A stretch of 64,000 bases of DNA from Sthenelais limicola (lineage: Eukaryota; Annelida; Polychaeta; Phyllodocida; Sigalionidae), in contig OW804096.1 in assembly GCA_942159475.1 (NCBI GenBank), positions 11,333,871 through 11,397,870 on the forward strand. Reading direction: 5' to 3'. Within the stretch, counting starts at the first letter, position 1; the number at the start of each line of letters is the position of its first letter. Positions 33,345 to 45,968 of this stretch are shown in pieces. Made by a program: the position numbers and the translations under genes. The notes under the pieces are model-generated. The model worked only from the letters and a program-made list of their open reading frames with translations, made no database searches and was not told the DNA's origin.

Positions 33345-34115
33345 GTGGGATGCAAAAAGAACATTATATCTTCTACCGATTCTGAGAGAAAAGCTGATTG
33401 TCAAGCAACACTGAAGCTGAGGAAACCAAAGGACAAAGGTAAGAAAGTTTTGGTTACTGCTCCAATTGAAAAGGGTTGCATAGACATCGAGGTAAAAGAT
33501 TTAAATATGCCAGTTCTCGTCGATACAGGTGCCACTGTTTCTTGTGTAAGTTCTGCCTTCTTTAGGAAAATGAGAAGCAAGGTTCCAAACGATAAGATTT
33601 TGTGTTGCAATATCAAAATATTTATAGCCGATGGAGGTGCACATCATTGTTATAAGAAAATTGAAATTGAGTTTAGAATAGGTGACCAACAATTCAGACA
33701 CAGGTTTATCGTATTGCCAGCTTTGCATAGAAGTATGATCTTAGGTGTTGATTTCTTGAGAAAATTCCGAGCAAAGATTAAGTTTAACTCGGGTGAAAAA
33801 CAGCAGATGTTCCCTATCAGAGCCACACATACGTTCATGATAGCCCCTGGAACAGAATACACCACTGTGGCTGAAATTACTTCACATACGGATATGTTAA
33901 AATCTATCGGTGTCACTGAAAATCTGCAAAGGCAGAGACCTGTATCGTTTTTGGTCAAGCATGCATTGGTAAAACCTTTCTGTGAAAATAAGATACCAAT
34001 AACGATTTTTAATGCTTCAAAAGCCTCCTCTACTATCAAAGAGGCACGGTATTGGGTATGTATACTCTGGCTTCTGAAGAAGATTTTCTTTCCCCTAAGG
34101 AAATTGAACAAGTGA
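33345..34115 (+). pseudogene. Retroviral aspartic protease of the provirus
   Basis: The motif LVDTGATVS (D60-T61-G62, near 33,522) is the active site of a retropepsin; ILGVDFLRKF about 75 residues later is the matching second conserved block. The frame then runs out of register with RT, overlapping it at 34,052-34,115. Confidence 0.85.
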
Positions 34116-35254
34116 ATAGTTTAAAAGTTGGTTCAGCCAAAACAAGCGATAAAATTGTTGATTTCCAGATCGGTGAGGAGTTGACTACTGACCAGAAGTC
34201 TCAATTGTTAAATCTGTTGCATGAAAATGAGAGTGCTTTTGTCGGTAAGGATAAAAAGCTTGGTTTAACAACAGAATATGAACATAAAATCGAATTGAAA
34301 CCTGATTTTAAACCTTCTATGAGACAACCACATCGCATGAATCCTGTTATGTCCAAGGTCATGGAGGGTATTTTAAAGGAACAGGTCGAGCAAAATTTAA
34401 TAGAGAAATGTGTCGACCCAGTTGAATTTAGTTCCCCATGTTTTCTTGTTCAAAAACCAACTACAGCTGATGGAAAGAGGGTGTGGCGTCTTGTGATCGA
34501 TTATAGGCAAATAAATCGATCCATCAAGGATGAAATTAGGGCTTTCCCACGTGCTGATGACACTATAGAAGCAGTCGGACAGACCCAGGGACGATTTTTT
34601 TCTCGCTTAGACGCATTCACTGGTTTTCATCAAGTCGGTTTAAAGGATGAAAATAGATATATCACAGCTTTTAACTCTCCATTGGGTGTCTACAGGTATA
34701 AGGTTATGCCTATGGGATTAAAGACTTCTCCCAAAGTGTTTCACTCTTTAATTGAACATGTTTTACAGGCAGTCCCAAATGCTTTTTATTATGTCGACGA
34801 TGTGGTTATAGCATCTCCAACTTGGGATATGCATGTAAGGGACATTAAGAATGTGTTTGGTGCCTTTGCCAAGGCAAATATTAAATTCAAGAAGGAGAAA
34901 TGCTCATTTGGTTTGACGAGAGTCCCATTCCTGGGCTTCATAGTAGACAAGGATGGAATTCACCCAGATCCAGCTAAACTAGACGCTTTATGATCCTTTC
35001 CCCGACCAAAATCGGTGAAGCAGGAACGGTCTTTTGCTGGGCTTGCTAATTACTACAGGGTGTTTATACCAAATTTCAGTCAAATTATGAAACCTTTATA
35101 TGTACTTACAAAGGCAAAAGTAAAGTTTGTCTGGTCAACCGAAGCTGAAAATGCATTTAATAAAATCAGGAATGCTATTCTAGAGGATGCTGTTTTGGTA
35201 TATCCAGACTATTTAAAAGAATTCATCCTGGCTTCGGATGTTACCAAAGTTTAG
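34052..35254 (+). pseudogene. pol: Reverse transcriptase of the provirus
   Basis: Contains the LVIDYRQIN block, FSRLDAFTGFHQV, FNSPLGVYRYKVMPMGLK and the catalytic YVDD (near 34,790). A TGA at 34,991-34,993 interrupts the frame, which then continues through the connection region (SFAGLANYYR) to a TAG at 35,252-35,254. These motifs are characteristic of Ty3/Gypsy RT. Confidence 0.9.
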
Positions 35255-36326
35255 GGGCCTGCATCAGTCAGGCTGATATTAATGGTAATTTACAACCCAT
35301 AGCCTTTGCAGGAAGAGGGTTAACCCCTGCTGAGCAAAAGTACAGTGCTACTGAAAAAGAATTGGCTGGATTACGTTTTGCTCTGAGCAAATTCAGACAC
35401 TATGTCATGTCTAAGCATTTTACCATTTTAACTGACCATGCAGCTCTTACTGCCATAAATACAAAAAAGGATTTGACAGGTAGAATGTTCAGATGGCTCG
35501 GTTTTTTTGGCCATTTCGATTTTTCAGTGAAATATATCAAGGGAAAATTGAACGTAATTCCAGATGTTTTATCTAGAAGGGAATACAATCCTAATATTCC
35601 CACTGTCCCTCATGTTGAGATGAGGAAATCCGTTTCATTCAATCCCATTCACGCAACAAAATTATTCAAACAGGATGAGAAATGTGAGAATAATCCAATC
35701 ATGTTGTATAAAACCAGAACCATCCTCAAGAAGGATGTGACTGTACACGAATTAGATAATAGTGTATCACAGGAGCAAGCCTCCTCTCTCTCAGATATAC
35801 AGTTACCAGATTCTGTACCAATAACAGACAGTAGCATGGATATCTTGATAGCCCCAGTACAAACAAGGGCTCAGACACGTGCTGGTGATACTGTACGTGA
35901 TGACAGAGATAAACAGGATGGAGTTCCTCCCCCAAATAATGGTAATCAAGCTGTTAAGCCCCCTAGGAAGAGCAGATGTGATAATATCCCTAAAGCTAGA
36001 AAGACTAAGGCAAGGCCTGTAATCCCGCCAGGGAAAAATAACACGAAAACCAGGATAGGGGAAGAGGGTCCTGTATGTAAAGAAAACATTGATAGTCAGC
36101 TTAGAGTCCCATTCGATAAAGCTAAGTTGAAACATGACCAGGAAAACGATTTGTTTTGCACTCTTGATGACTGATTATCTCAAAGGTAAACAATTGCCCA
36201 AGAATCACGAGTTGACTTGATTAATCCTGACAACTCATGATATGTTTTTCATTCAAGATGAGATTTTATGTAGGCTCCCTAAAAGGACCAAAATCACACA
36301 ATTAGTCCGGTTCCTTGTGTAATTCT
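35255..36326 (+). pseudogene. pol: RNase H and start of integrase of the provirus
   Basis: After a frame shift near 35,250, the frame to 36,174 holds TEKELAGL, FTILTDHAAL and a KGKLNVIPDVLSR end, as in Gypsy RNase H. A Pro/Lys-rich linker follows. Beyond 36,174, another frame encodes the integrase N-terminal pre-domain, with stops, up to the insertion point at 36,326. Confidence 0.8.
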
Positions 36327-37080
36327 GTAGGGTATTGATGGAGAAAGTGAAAACTATACATTTTCGGAAACGTCAGGACCCATAGATTATGAAAACCAAT
36401 GTTGCCCAAAACGTGTCGGCCATCTTGGCCGCCATATTGGACAATCTAAGATGGCCGCCATTCCAAACCTATTTATGCACATAACTATCTTATTACTGGT
36501 CATAGAAACTTGATTTTGGTGTCTACACCAAGGTTTTCAAGGTCAAGGAATACAATGAAGATATCTATTTGAGTCTGTCATGTGTCGGCCATCTTGAAAT
36601 CCAAGATGGCCACCATTCCAAACATTCTTTTGCTCATAATTTTTTATAATAGAAACTTGATTTTGGTGTCTACACATAGGTTTTCAGGGGCAAGGAATAC
36701 AATGAAGATGGTTAATTGGGTCTGGCATGTGTCGGCCATCTTGAAATCCAAGATGGCGGCCATTTGGAAAATGACTGTTATTGTAAGAAATCTCAAATCC
36801 AGTCCAACTTCTTACTCTTTTACAATAGAAACTTGATTTTGGTGTCTACACATAAGTTTTCAGGGGCAAGGAATACAATGAAGATGGCTGATTGGGTCTG
36901 GCATGTGTCGGCCATGTTGAAATCCAAGATGGCCACCATTGAAAACATGCTTTTGCTCATAAGGTCCTTATTAGATGTCATAGAGACTTGGTTTTGGTCT
37001 CTACACCTAGGTTTTCAAGGTCAAGGAATGCAATGAAGCTGTCTGATTGGGTCTGCTATGTGTCAGCCATACTGAAATCT
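36327..37080 (+). repeat. Left terminal inverted repeat with tandem subunits
   Basis: Units near 36,418, 36,583, 36,730 and 36,908 each contain GGCCATCTTG...CAAGATGG dyads followed by GAAACTTGATTTTGGTGTCT. Confidence 0.85.
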
Positions 37081-37292
37081 AATATCTAGAAATTCCCAAA
37101 TTGGATTTCATGATGGCAACTTCTTTTACCCTTTCGCATTATTATTATGTCACAGATAATTGATACTTGGCTAAGCCTTGTTATATGGGCAGTTTAGGTT
37201 GTATTGGGGCTTTTAGGTTAAATTGTGAAATAATCTTAAACAACCCCTTAATGCAATGAAAGGTTTTCTATTTGTCTGAGTTGATATAATAT

Positions 37293-38877
37293 GTGGTTTT
37301 ATTCATAGTTACCTCTGGCAGGGCCAGAGTCACATATGGGGTCCCTCAGGGAACGATGCTGGGGCCTCTCCTATTCCTGCTGTACATAAATGACCTCCAC
37401 AGAGTCATCAAACAGTCACAAGTACAACTCTTTGCAGATGACACAGTGATGTTCCACTCGCATCCACAGGGAGAAGCTTTATACAAAGAACTCCAAGAGG
37501 ACCTGGATGCAGTGGGAAAATGGTACACACTGAATAAAATCTCAGTAAATGTACAAAAAAGTAAAGCCATGAGCATAGCCCTGCGTAAAACAAATACAAA
37601 CAGAAACACCAACGCATTAAGCCTTAACAACCCTGACTTGGAACATGTCACACAATACAAATACCTTGGCCTAGAAATTGATGACGGTCTAACATTCAAC
37701 CCACACCTAACCTCAAAAATAAAGCAGGGAATATAGAGGCTCAGAGCCACTGCCAAAATCAATCAGGCCCTCACTAGTAAAAACACAATCCTTATCTATA
37801 AAACCATGGTACGCCCGGTGTTTGACTTCTGTGACATGTTCTATGCCCCGGCTCAGAAAAAACACCTAGACAGGCTGCAATCAATACAAAACTCATTCCT
37901 AAGATTAGCATACAACAAGAAAAAAACAGATAGCGTCAAGGAAATCCACTCACAGATAGAGATGGAATATCTCAATGAGAGGAGAGACTCACACCTTCTC
38001 CACCTAGCATATGAGATGAGTCGTGACAAAAGATACCTTGACAACAGAAAAATCAATCTGCGAAGTCTGGCAAAGAGTAAAGTCCTAAAAATACTAATGA
38101 CAAAAACTAAAAGGATCAGAAAATCATTCATAGTACAGGCCCCAACCCTTTTCAACAAAATTCCACCGGCTGGGAGAAACTGCCCAACCCTGGTTGAATT
38201 CAAAACCTATCTCGAAGAAAACTTCTTCTCCCACACGGGATGATGGAGAGACCCCAGCCCCAATCCCTCTTGGGTAGACCAGAGAGTGTTATAGAAACTA
38301 GTCAAAATATATGTACAAATGTAAAAATGAAATGTAAAGGGTTGGATGTAAAGAGAGGACAGTGTTCGGCAGAATGCTACTCCACATGCATCTAAGCCCT
38401 CTAGTCCCCAAGACAATTTAAAGGATGTATAAACAGCAGTCAATGCAGTGTTCGTAAGAATGCCAAGACCTAGCTGGATCTGAAAATGGGATAGACTACC
38501 TATACAAACTCATGACCCATTTTTTCTCAAACTTCATTACTCATCACAATAAGTTAAAGTAAAAGAAAAAGGATGATGTCCGAAAAGAATGACACAAAAA
38601 CCGTATGTAACAGGTCACACCCTGATAAAACTATAGCTAGTGCATCCCATTGCAGTAGTGTAGGTAACTAGTCACTTAATACCTCTATATCTGTAAACTG
38701 TAATTTATGACTCTAGTCTAAACTATAATTTAAAAACTCTAGTCTAAAAGGGACCCTCTGGAAGAGCTGTGGCTGCCACAGAAGAGGGCTGATCCCATTT
38801 CCGGTGTAATTATTTTATACATGTATACCTTCTCATGTACTGTTTTCCGGAAATAAACAATATACATACATACATTT
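37293..38877 (+). mobile_element. 5'-truncated LINE fragment with RT C-terminal half
   Basis: Starts inside the RT at GVPQGTMLGPLLFLLYINDL, followed by LFADDTVMF, and runs to a TGA at about 38,243. One in-frame TAG lies at 37,734-37,736; otherwise the frame is open. The remainder is a 3' UTR ending in AATAAAC and an ATAC microsatellite tail (38,860-38,876). This is a different lineage from the LINE at 0.65-7.5 kb. Confidence 0.85.
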
Positions 38878-39290
38878 ATATTGGGAAATTTATTTACCTA
38901 AGCACAATATGGATGCTCTTTTCTCAGACTACAGATTTCCTTACATAACATGCATTACCTGTAATAGGCCAGCGGCCAAGGGCCAAAAGCCTATCCCTAC
39001 CCTCTAAATGGCCTGTTTCCATGGAAACTAGTGATTTTTTTGTATTTTAGCAAGAAATAGGTTTTTGTGTCCCATATCTACACTTTTGTCAGCATTGTGA
39101 CCAAATTTGGGAATAGTGATGGTGTATCTAACTGTTATCATTTCTTTTTGAAGCAATAACTTGATCATGGTCACGGTCACCAAATATGACCTTGAAATAT
39201 AAAAATAGCAAAATTCTGGGATGTGACATCCTATTTTCTCTTATGAAAATATGGCAATAGAGGAAAACGGTAACCTAATGCATACAATAA
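38878..39290. other. Interior of the large element, no gene seen
   Basis: No convincing frame or repeat identified here. Confidence 0.4.
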
Positions 39291-39487
39291 TACCGTAGTG
39301 GCCCGTTTATAAGCCGGGACCTGTTTATAAGCCTACCTCAAATACAGACTGGGGGTGTAGGGGTCATGAAAAAATAAAATCCACTGAAATTTAATTATCG
39401 ATTAAAAGCCTATCTCAATTGCAAGCCGGGGCAAGAGGGGGGTCTAAACAAATACAAGCCCGGACTTATGAACGGGCCACTACGATA
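39291..39487. mobile_element. MITE with CCGTAGTGGCCCGTT ends
   Basis: Inverted ends CCGTAGTGGCCCGTTTATAA and its near-complement, flanked by TA; about 195 bp. Confidence 0.8.
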
Positions 39488-39764
39488 ACTGACATTAGGG
39501 AAAGAAAAATAACCGATTTCTGGTATCATTGGAATGTCTGTTGTCATGATAACTAAGCCTTACTTTTCATTCTACACTAAATTTTGTGTAAATCTAAATT
39601 ACAAACTGCTGTCTATATCTTGAACAATTTATTTCAAGATGTATCAAGGTAAGTGGGAATATCACTGTTGTGACACGCCCTGCAAAGGTCTTATATACCC
39701 CCTAAATAAGACCTGTTTTTGCAGAGCAGGTCACTTATATTGTTAAGCCTGGTATGTTGGTTGT

Positions 39765-39965
39765 GGGATGATGGTAGGTACACTCTGTCCAGCCTCTGTA
39801 GAACCAAGACTTCAATGAGTACTGGTATAGGCTAGCATTGGGGTTTTGGTGCTTCATAGGCTGGACAGGGTGTAGGTACTAAAACCCCTTTATGTTAGAA
39901 TTTGTTTATTTCATCACTAGCTTTCGGGCTAAGTTGCCCTTCTTCCATTTATTTCAAGGTTAAAG
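39765..39965. repeat. Small foldback plus hammerhead-like stem
   Basis: ACACTCTGTCCAGCC and GGCTGGACAGGGTGT form an inverted pair (39,779-39,871). On the minus strand, 39,905-39,955 includes GAAGAAGGGC, a 6-nt loop, GCCCGAAAGC, a motif often seen near 3' ends of invertebrate retroelements. Confidence 0.45.
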
Positions 39966-40084
39966 GGAATGGTCCCTGAGAGTACAGGGCAATATACAGG
40001 CAAAACGAGGATCACACATCACATCAATGGTATTGGAAAGGGGCCATTAAACAATATGGAGGTTATCATATGGGGACAATTAAA

Positions 40085-42262
40085 CAACAGCAGCATAGAG
40101 GGTAAAGTGGTGGTTATAGGGCATCATAAGAGGGTATAATAGTGGTTATGCCATAACATAGAGGGTATAACGATGACAGGGCGACCTGTCTTTCTGAGAG
40201 GCTGCCAGTTTGTCATTTACTTAGTGGACACTTGGTCTAATAATAATAGTCATGCAGTAACATAGAGGGATTAATGGGGTCATGGAGTAAAATAGAGGGT
40301 ATAATGGGGTCATGCAGCAACATGAAGGGTATAATGAGGGGTCATGGAGCAACATAGAGGATATAATGGGCATCACATAGCAGCATAGAGGGTATAATGG
40401 GGGTCATGATGTTTCATAGAGCGTATAATGGGGGTCATGGAACAGCAGAGATGGTATTGATGGAGGTCATGTGGCAGCATAGAGGGTATAATGGGTGTCA
40501 TGGAGTAATATGGAGGCCAAAATTTGTGTCATGGAGCAGCACAGAGGGTATCATGGGGGTCATGGAGCACTATAGATTCATCAGAGACTAACCTCTTATT
40601 CTGTAACTTTTTTATAGAATAAAAGTTCAATATATGATGGGGGTTATACAGAAGCATAGATGGTATAATGATGGTTATGGAGCAGCAAAGAGGGTGTAAT
40701 GATGGTCATGGAGCAACATAGCAGGTATGATGGGGGTCATGGAGCAATAAAGAGGGTATAATGGGGATCATGGAATAACATAGAGGGTATAATGATGGGG
40801 ACCATAGAACCCTATAGATAATATATGATGGTCATGGGATAGCAAGGAGGGTATAATTATGGCCATGGATCACTATAGAGGGTATGATTGGGGTCATGGA
40901 GTAATATAGGGGGTATAATGGGGGTCATGGAGAAGCATACAGGGTATAGTGTGGTCATGGAACAGCATAGAGGGGATATTGATGGTCATGGAGCAGCATA
41001 GATGGTATAACAAAAGTCATGGATCTCTATACAGGGTGTAATGGGGTCATGGAGCAGCATAGCGGGTATAATGATGGTCATGGAGTAACAGATACTGTAA
41101 ACGTATTTATTTTTGCGCGGATAATTTTTTGCGCACTAAGTACTTTGACACCTTTTCGCACGGATTTAAATTCGCACAACAAGGAAGCCTCATGCCATGT
41201 TTATAATTATAGGTTTGTGCAGGATTTAAATTCTCACACATAGGGGTGTGCGAATGCGCGAACATTAATATGTTTACAGTATACAGAGTGTATTAATGGG
41301 TGTCATGCAGTAACATGGAGGGTATAATGGGGGTCATGGGGCAGCATAGAGGAAAGAATAGGTGCCATTGAGTAACATTGGGTGTATAACATTGGGTCAT
41401 GGAGAAGCATAGAGGATGAAATGGGGGTCATGGAGCAGCAAGGTGGGTATAATGTGGGTCATGGAGCACTATAGAGGGTTTGATGGGGCCATGGAGCACT
41501 ATAGATGGTATAATTATGATCATGGAGCAGCATAGCTGGTATAATCATGATCAGGGAGCAACATAGAGTGTATTATAGTGGCCATTGAACAGCACAGATG
41601 GTATATTGATGGTCATGGAGAAGCACAGAGGGTATAATAGAGATCATGGAGCTCTATACAGGGTAAAATTGGGTCATGGAGCAGCATAGAGGGTATAATG
41701 ATGGTCATGGAGTAACATATATATACAGAGGGTATAACGGGGGTCATGGAGCAGCATAGAGGGTATAATGATGGTCATGGAGCAACATAAAGGGTATAAT
41801 GATGGGTCTGGAGCAATATAGAGGGTATAATGATGTTCATGGAGTAACATATATATATACAGAGGGTATAATGGGGGTCATGGAGCAGCATAGAGGGTAT
41901 AATGATGGTCTTGGAGTAACATACAGAGGGTATAATGGGGGTCATGGAGTAACATGGAGGGTATAATGATGGGTCTGGAGCAATATAGAGGGTATAATGA
42001 TGGTCATGGAGCCCTTTTATTTGTCTGAGGGTATACATAAGGATCAACAAAGGGGTCATAGAGCAGCATAGAAGGTATAATGATGGCCATGGAGCAACAT
42101 ACAGGGTATAACAGGGTTATGGAGCAACATACAGGGTATAATGGAGGGTCATGGAGCAGCATCGAGGGGATAATGCGGTCATGGAGTAACATACAGCATA
42201 TAATAGGGTCATGGGGCAACATACAGGATATAATAGGGTCATGGATCAGCATGTGGAAGATG
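40085..42262 (+). repeat. Minisatellite, about 30-bp unit (GGGTATAATG...CATGGAGCA)
   Basis: More than 50 imperfect copies of a unit built from GAGGGTATAATGATGGTCAT and GGAGCAACATA. Unit length and sequence vary; several higher-order repeats occur near 41,690-42,020. It is interrupted at 40,590-40,640 by unrelated sequence and at 41,092-41,282 by a MITE. Confidence 0.9.
41092..41282. mobile_element. MITE inside the minisatellite
   Basis: Ends ATACTGTAAACGTATTTATT and AATATGTTTACAGTAT with TGCGCG subterminal motifs and TA at the edges. Confidence 0.8.
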
Positions 42263-43594
42263 ATTAAATCACTGGGAAAGACTAGCGACACCAGGAGAGA
42301 CTGGATTCAAATTGTGCAGCTTTTGCCGGTGGGCTCTGCGGGCATGAAACACGGTCCGGTACACCCATGGGGCTGCACAGGAGGTTAAGTTGTGGAATGC
42401 AGTCCAGGAACGGATGTGAGACAGAATAGGAGACAAGCCCGGACACACACCAAAGTGCTTACAGCCTATACCACAACTTCGAAAGAATGGCATTGCCTTG
42501 GATAACATCTGGAATGGCCTTGACTGTAGGTGGAAGGGGGTCCACATATGGCGCTGCCCCTGGAAACCTACAGTTGCTAAGTGGAGCCTGATCAGCTCTG
42601 CTGGGGCACCTCTTGAAGAACACCAGGTACAGTCTAAGCCCCGAAACCTGGCAAGAGGAAGACTGCTGAAGAAGCGGTTAAAAGGCAATGAGAAGCATGC
42701 GCAGCATGTATTGCAATCTCTGAATCTCACAGTTTCATTTCAAATGTTCCTATTATTTCAGTTATTGTCGCACATTCACAAAAATTGAAATGTAGGTTCT
42801 TCTAGAATTAATCTTGTGGGATCAGTCATTTTTATCTGATAAAGACTGTATTTACTCCATGTTTTCATGGTAACAGGATGTGATATAGTTGTGGTCTATA
42901 GCATAGCAATTCCTACACTTTGTTGCAACAATATAATGTGAAAAAGATGCCAATCTTGTTCTCATGCTTGGTCTTATGTTTTGAGGCATACCCTCATGTT
43001 ATATTTAATAAAATATAGACCTTCCTCAGGTATATATGACAACCATTGTATTGTGATGTTGCTAGGGGAAGCCATCTTAAAAAAGTCTTGGCACTAAGCT
43101 TTGCATTCAAATAATACCATGGTAAAACCATGAATAGGGTGTTCAAAAACAGAAAACCCAGGCTGGATTTGAGATCTTAAGGTCTTACAATAACAGTCAT
43201 TTTGAAAACGGCCACGATCTTGGATTTCAAGATGGCCGACACATGCCAGACCCAATTAGCTATCTTCATTGCATTTCTTGCCGTCACATGACTAAGTTTT
43301 GGCCACCCAAGGGGTGCCACTAGGTAACAATTAATTCCTGTAGGTGTCAACCCAGTCTCTCTATTTCAGAGAAAGGATGTATGCTCAAAACGGCACACAA
43401 ACACCTTTTTACAGTGATCTGATATATCTAGTCATTTCCGTTGCCACAGATCGCCATCTCAATACCTCTAGATTGATGTTTTAAAGTAACACAGTCATCA
43501 TAGCATGAATAAAGGAGTAATGGACGTTTTTCCCTCCTCTGCCATGTGTTGGCCCTGCTCATATGACTGGCAAAGTTCAGTAACCACTCCACTC
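42263..43594. other. Interior of the large element, no gene recognised
   Basis: GC-richer at 42,280-42,720 with open frames on both strands, but no recognisable product. From 43,190 the subterminal repeats begin. Confidence 0.4.
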
Positions 43595-43675
43595 AAGGGC
43601 CATAGCCCAGTGGATAGAGCACTGGCATTTAGAGTGAAGGTTTGGGAGTTCGAGCCTCGGTAGGGTCTCACAGCC
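43595..43675 (+). repeat. tRNA-derived SINE head (A and B boxes)
   Basis: TAGCCCAGTGG is a good pol III A box and GAGTTCGAGCC a good B box about 40 nt later. Acceptor and anticodon stems no longer pair well, so this is a decayed SINE or tRNA pseudogene rather than a working tRNA gene. Confidence 0.6.
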
Positions 43676-43859
43676 TTGTTTTTTTATCTCAGGATCGCGT
43701 AGATGCTGTTATTCTATACGAGAAGGACGGAGGGTGGGTTGGCATGGTTGGTGGCAATGGGAAAGGCAGGAGAAACAACATATACATATAGAGTTTACAG
43801 ATAAATACCCATCGATCATCAGGGCTATCGATATGACTAAAGGAGAAAAGAGGCCTCCC

Positions 43860-44787
43860 TGCCCGCGCTAGCAATGGCCACTCTTCCTGGACCCTGAAAA
43901 CATATGTGTAGACACCAAAAGCAAGTCTCTATGAGATCTAATAGGGAACTTATAAGCAAAAGCATGTTTTCAAGGGTGGCCATCTTGGATTTCAAGATGG
44001 CCAACACATGCCAGACCCAATCAGCCATCTTCATTGTATTCCTTGACCCTGAAAACCTATGTATGGACACCAAAATCAAGTTTCTATGATAACAAATTAC
44101 GAAGTTATGAGCAAAAGAATGTTTGGAATGGTGGCCATCTTGGATTTCAAGATGGCCGACACATGCCAGACCCAATCAGCCACCTTCATTGTATTCCTTG
44201 CCCCTGAAAACTTATGTGTAGACACCAAAATCAAGTCATGGCATTAAGCAACCATTACTCACTCCAAAATCAAGTTTCTATTATAAAAAGTAAGAAGTTA
44301 GACTGGATTTAAGATTTCTTACAATAACAGTCATTTCCCAAATGGCCGCCATCTTGGATTTCAAGATGGCCGACACATGCCAGACCCAATTAACCATCTT
44401 CTTTGTATTCCTTGCCCCTGAAAACCTATGTGTAGACACCAAAATCAAGTTTCTATTATAAAAAATTAAGAAGTTATGAGCAAAAGAATGTTTGGAATGG
44501 TGGCCATCTTGGATTTCAAGATGGCCGACACATGCCAGGCTCAAATAGATATCTTCATTGTATTCCTTGACCTTGAAAACCTTGGTGTAGACACCAAAAT
44601 CAAGTTTCTATGACCAGTAATAAGATAGTTATGGGCATAAATAGGTTTGGAATGGCGGCCATCTTGGATTGTCCAATATGGCGGCCAAGATGGCCGACAC
44701 GTTTTGGGCAACATTGGTTTTCATAATCTATGGGTCCTGACGTTTCCGAAAATGTATAGCTTTCACTTTCTCCATCAATACCCTACA
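43860..44787 (-). repeat. Right terminal inverted repeat with tandem subunits
   Basis: Units contain TCAAGATGGCCGACACATGC near 43,996, 44,145, 44,362, 44,516 and 44,690. The outermost 300 bp match the left end almost base for base in reverse complement. Confidence 0.85.
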
Positions 44788-45968
44788 GGGGCAACTTCAT
44801 GTACATAAGAACCCTGACTAAATTGGCTAATTGTTTCCAAATAGTAATTCCTGAGGTATTACAGAAGCCTTTGATTCGATTCGTGCATGCTAAATCATTA
44901 GCTGCACATGTAGGATATGCAAAGACCCTTTCTCTGCTTCAAGCTAGGTTTTATTGGACATCGATGGCCAAGGATACTAAGATGCACGTAACCTCTTGTC
45001 ACGAATGTTTGATGTCTAAAAGTGTTAAACATCCAACCAGATTGCCCTTGAAGATCAGAGAAATGGCGCCCGCACCCTTTAGCATGCCAATGATAGACGC
45101 GATGGGTCCTTTGCCTAGAACGCAAAGGAACAATTGCTATATACAAGTGGTGACGGACCAATACTCAAAGTTTTGTTTTATCTGGCCGACTCCTGCGATT
45201 ACAGCAGAAAGAGTCGCTGCAGAATTCCACAAGTATGTAATCGCTTATGTGGGTGTTCCTAAGATTCTTAGAAGCGATAATGGGGCATGAATAGGAGAAA
45301 CATTCAGAGATGAATGCAAGGCTTGGGGAATTAAGCAGGTACACGGTTCGCCGTATTTAAGTCGATCACAGGGACAAGTGGAACGCCAAAATCAATCGAT
45401 TATTGGTTGTCTAAGGACAATGGTCTCTAGAAGTCAAAAAGATTGGGATTTATTTTTACCCAATATCCAATTTGCATTAAACGCTTCAGATCAGTACACA
45501 ACTGGCATATCTCCATATCTCCTGGCCTTTGGAAAAAATCCAATAATTCCTGCAGAAGCCCCACTGCAAAATGATATCTCCCATACCCACCCGATCATCG
45601 ACCAAATGTTACAAATAATGAAGACAAAAGCTGAAGCAGATGCTATTGCAGAAAAAAGCAGAAACGACAGGGAGAAAAAGATGAAAGACTGACACGATGA
45701 AAAGAGTAGACCTCATATGTTGGATATTGGTTCAATTGTTTATGCTACGGTCCACAGATTGTTGGTACCAAATACAGCAAAGAAATTGCAAAATCAATAC
45801 GTTGGCCCATTCATCGTGTGCGGATTCCCCTCTCCTTATACAGTAAAAATAAGAAATCTTGAAACAGGAGCAGAGGTAAAAAGGCCTGTTCATGTTCAAT
45901 TCATAAAGAAGTCAAGTGCTGCAGATAACAAGTTAGTTGATCTGTTGAAACGTAATATTCAGACATAA
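44788..45968 (+). pseudogene. pol: Integrase of the provirus, after the insertion
   Basis: Resumes with the HHCC-type zinc domain (HVGYAKTLSLLQARFYW, HECLMSK), then the DDE core: a first Asp in PMIDAMGPLP, LRSDNGA, and a Glu in GQVERQNQS. A C-terminal beta-barrel-like region has YVGPF. One frame holds throughout, with stops at 45,288-45,290 and 45,690-45,692. Confidence 0.85.

Larger units (their letters stand above)
36327..44787. mobile_element. 8.46-kb foldback-type element with long terminal inverted repeats
   Basis: It begins CTGTAGGGTATTGATGG and ends with the complement; the outer few hundred bp of the two ends are nearly identical. Inside each end, about 150-180-bp units containing CGGCCATCTTGAAATCC are repeated: about four on the left (to 37,080) and about six on the right (from 43,190). 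The element interrupts integrase. TA lies at both edges (CTGTAGGG and CCCTACAG), but a clean target duplication could not be fixed. The middle holds a 5'-truncated LINE, MITEs, a minisatellite and a SINE head. No transposase was found, so it is non-autonomous or a host for later insertions. Confidence 0.85.

Noticed and set aside
40085..42262. CRISPR-like regularly spaced repeat
   Set aside because: Units are contiguous and degenerate with no unique spacers, in a eukaryotic context; it is a minisatellite.
42269..42788. Overlapping frames on both strands in the GC-richer block
   Set aside because: No recognisable product, no motif, and no sign of conservation; left as unassigned sequence.
43595..43675. 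A functional tRNA gene
   Set aside because: A and B boxes are good, but acceptor and anticodon stems do not pair properly and it lies in repeat-rich DNA, so SINE head or tRNA pseudogene is more likely.
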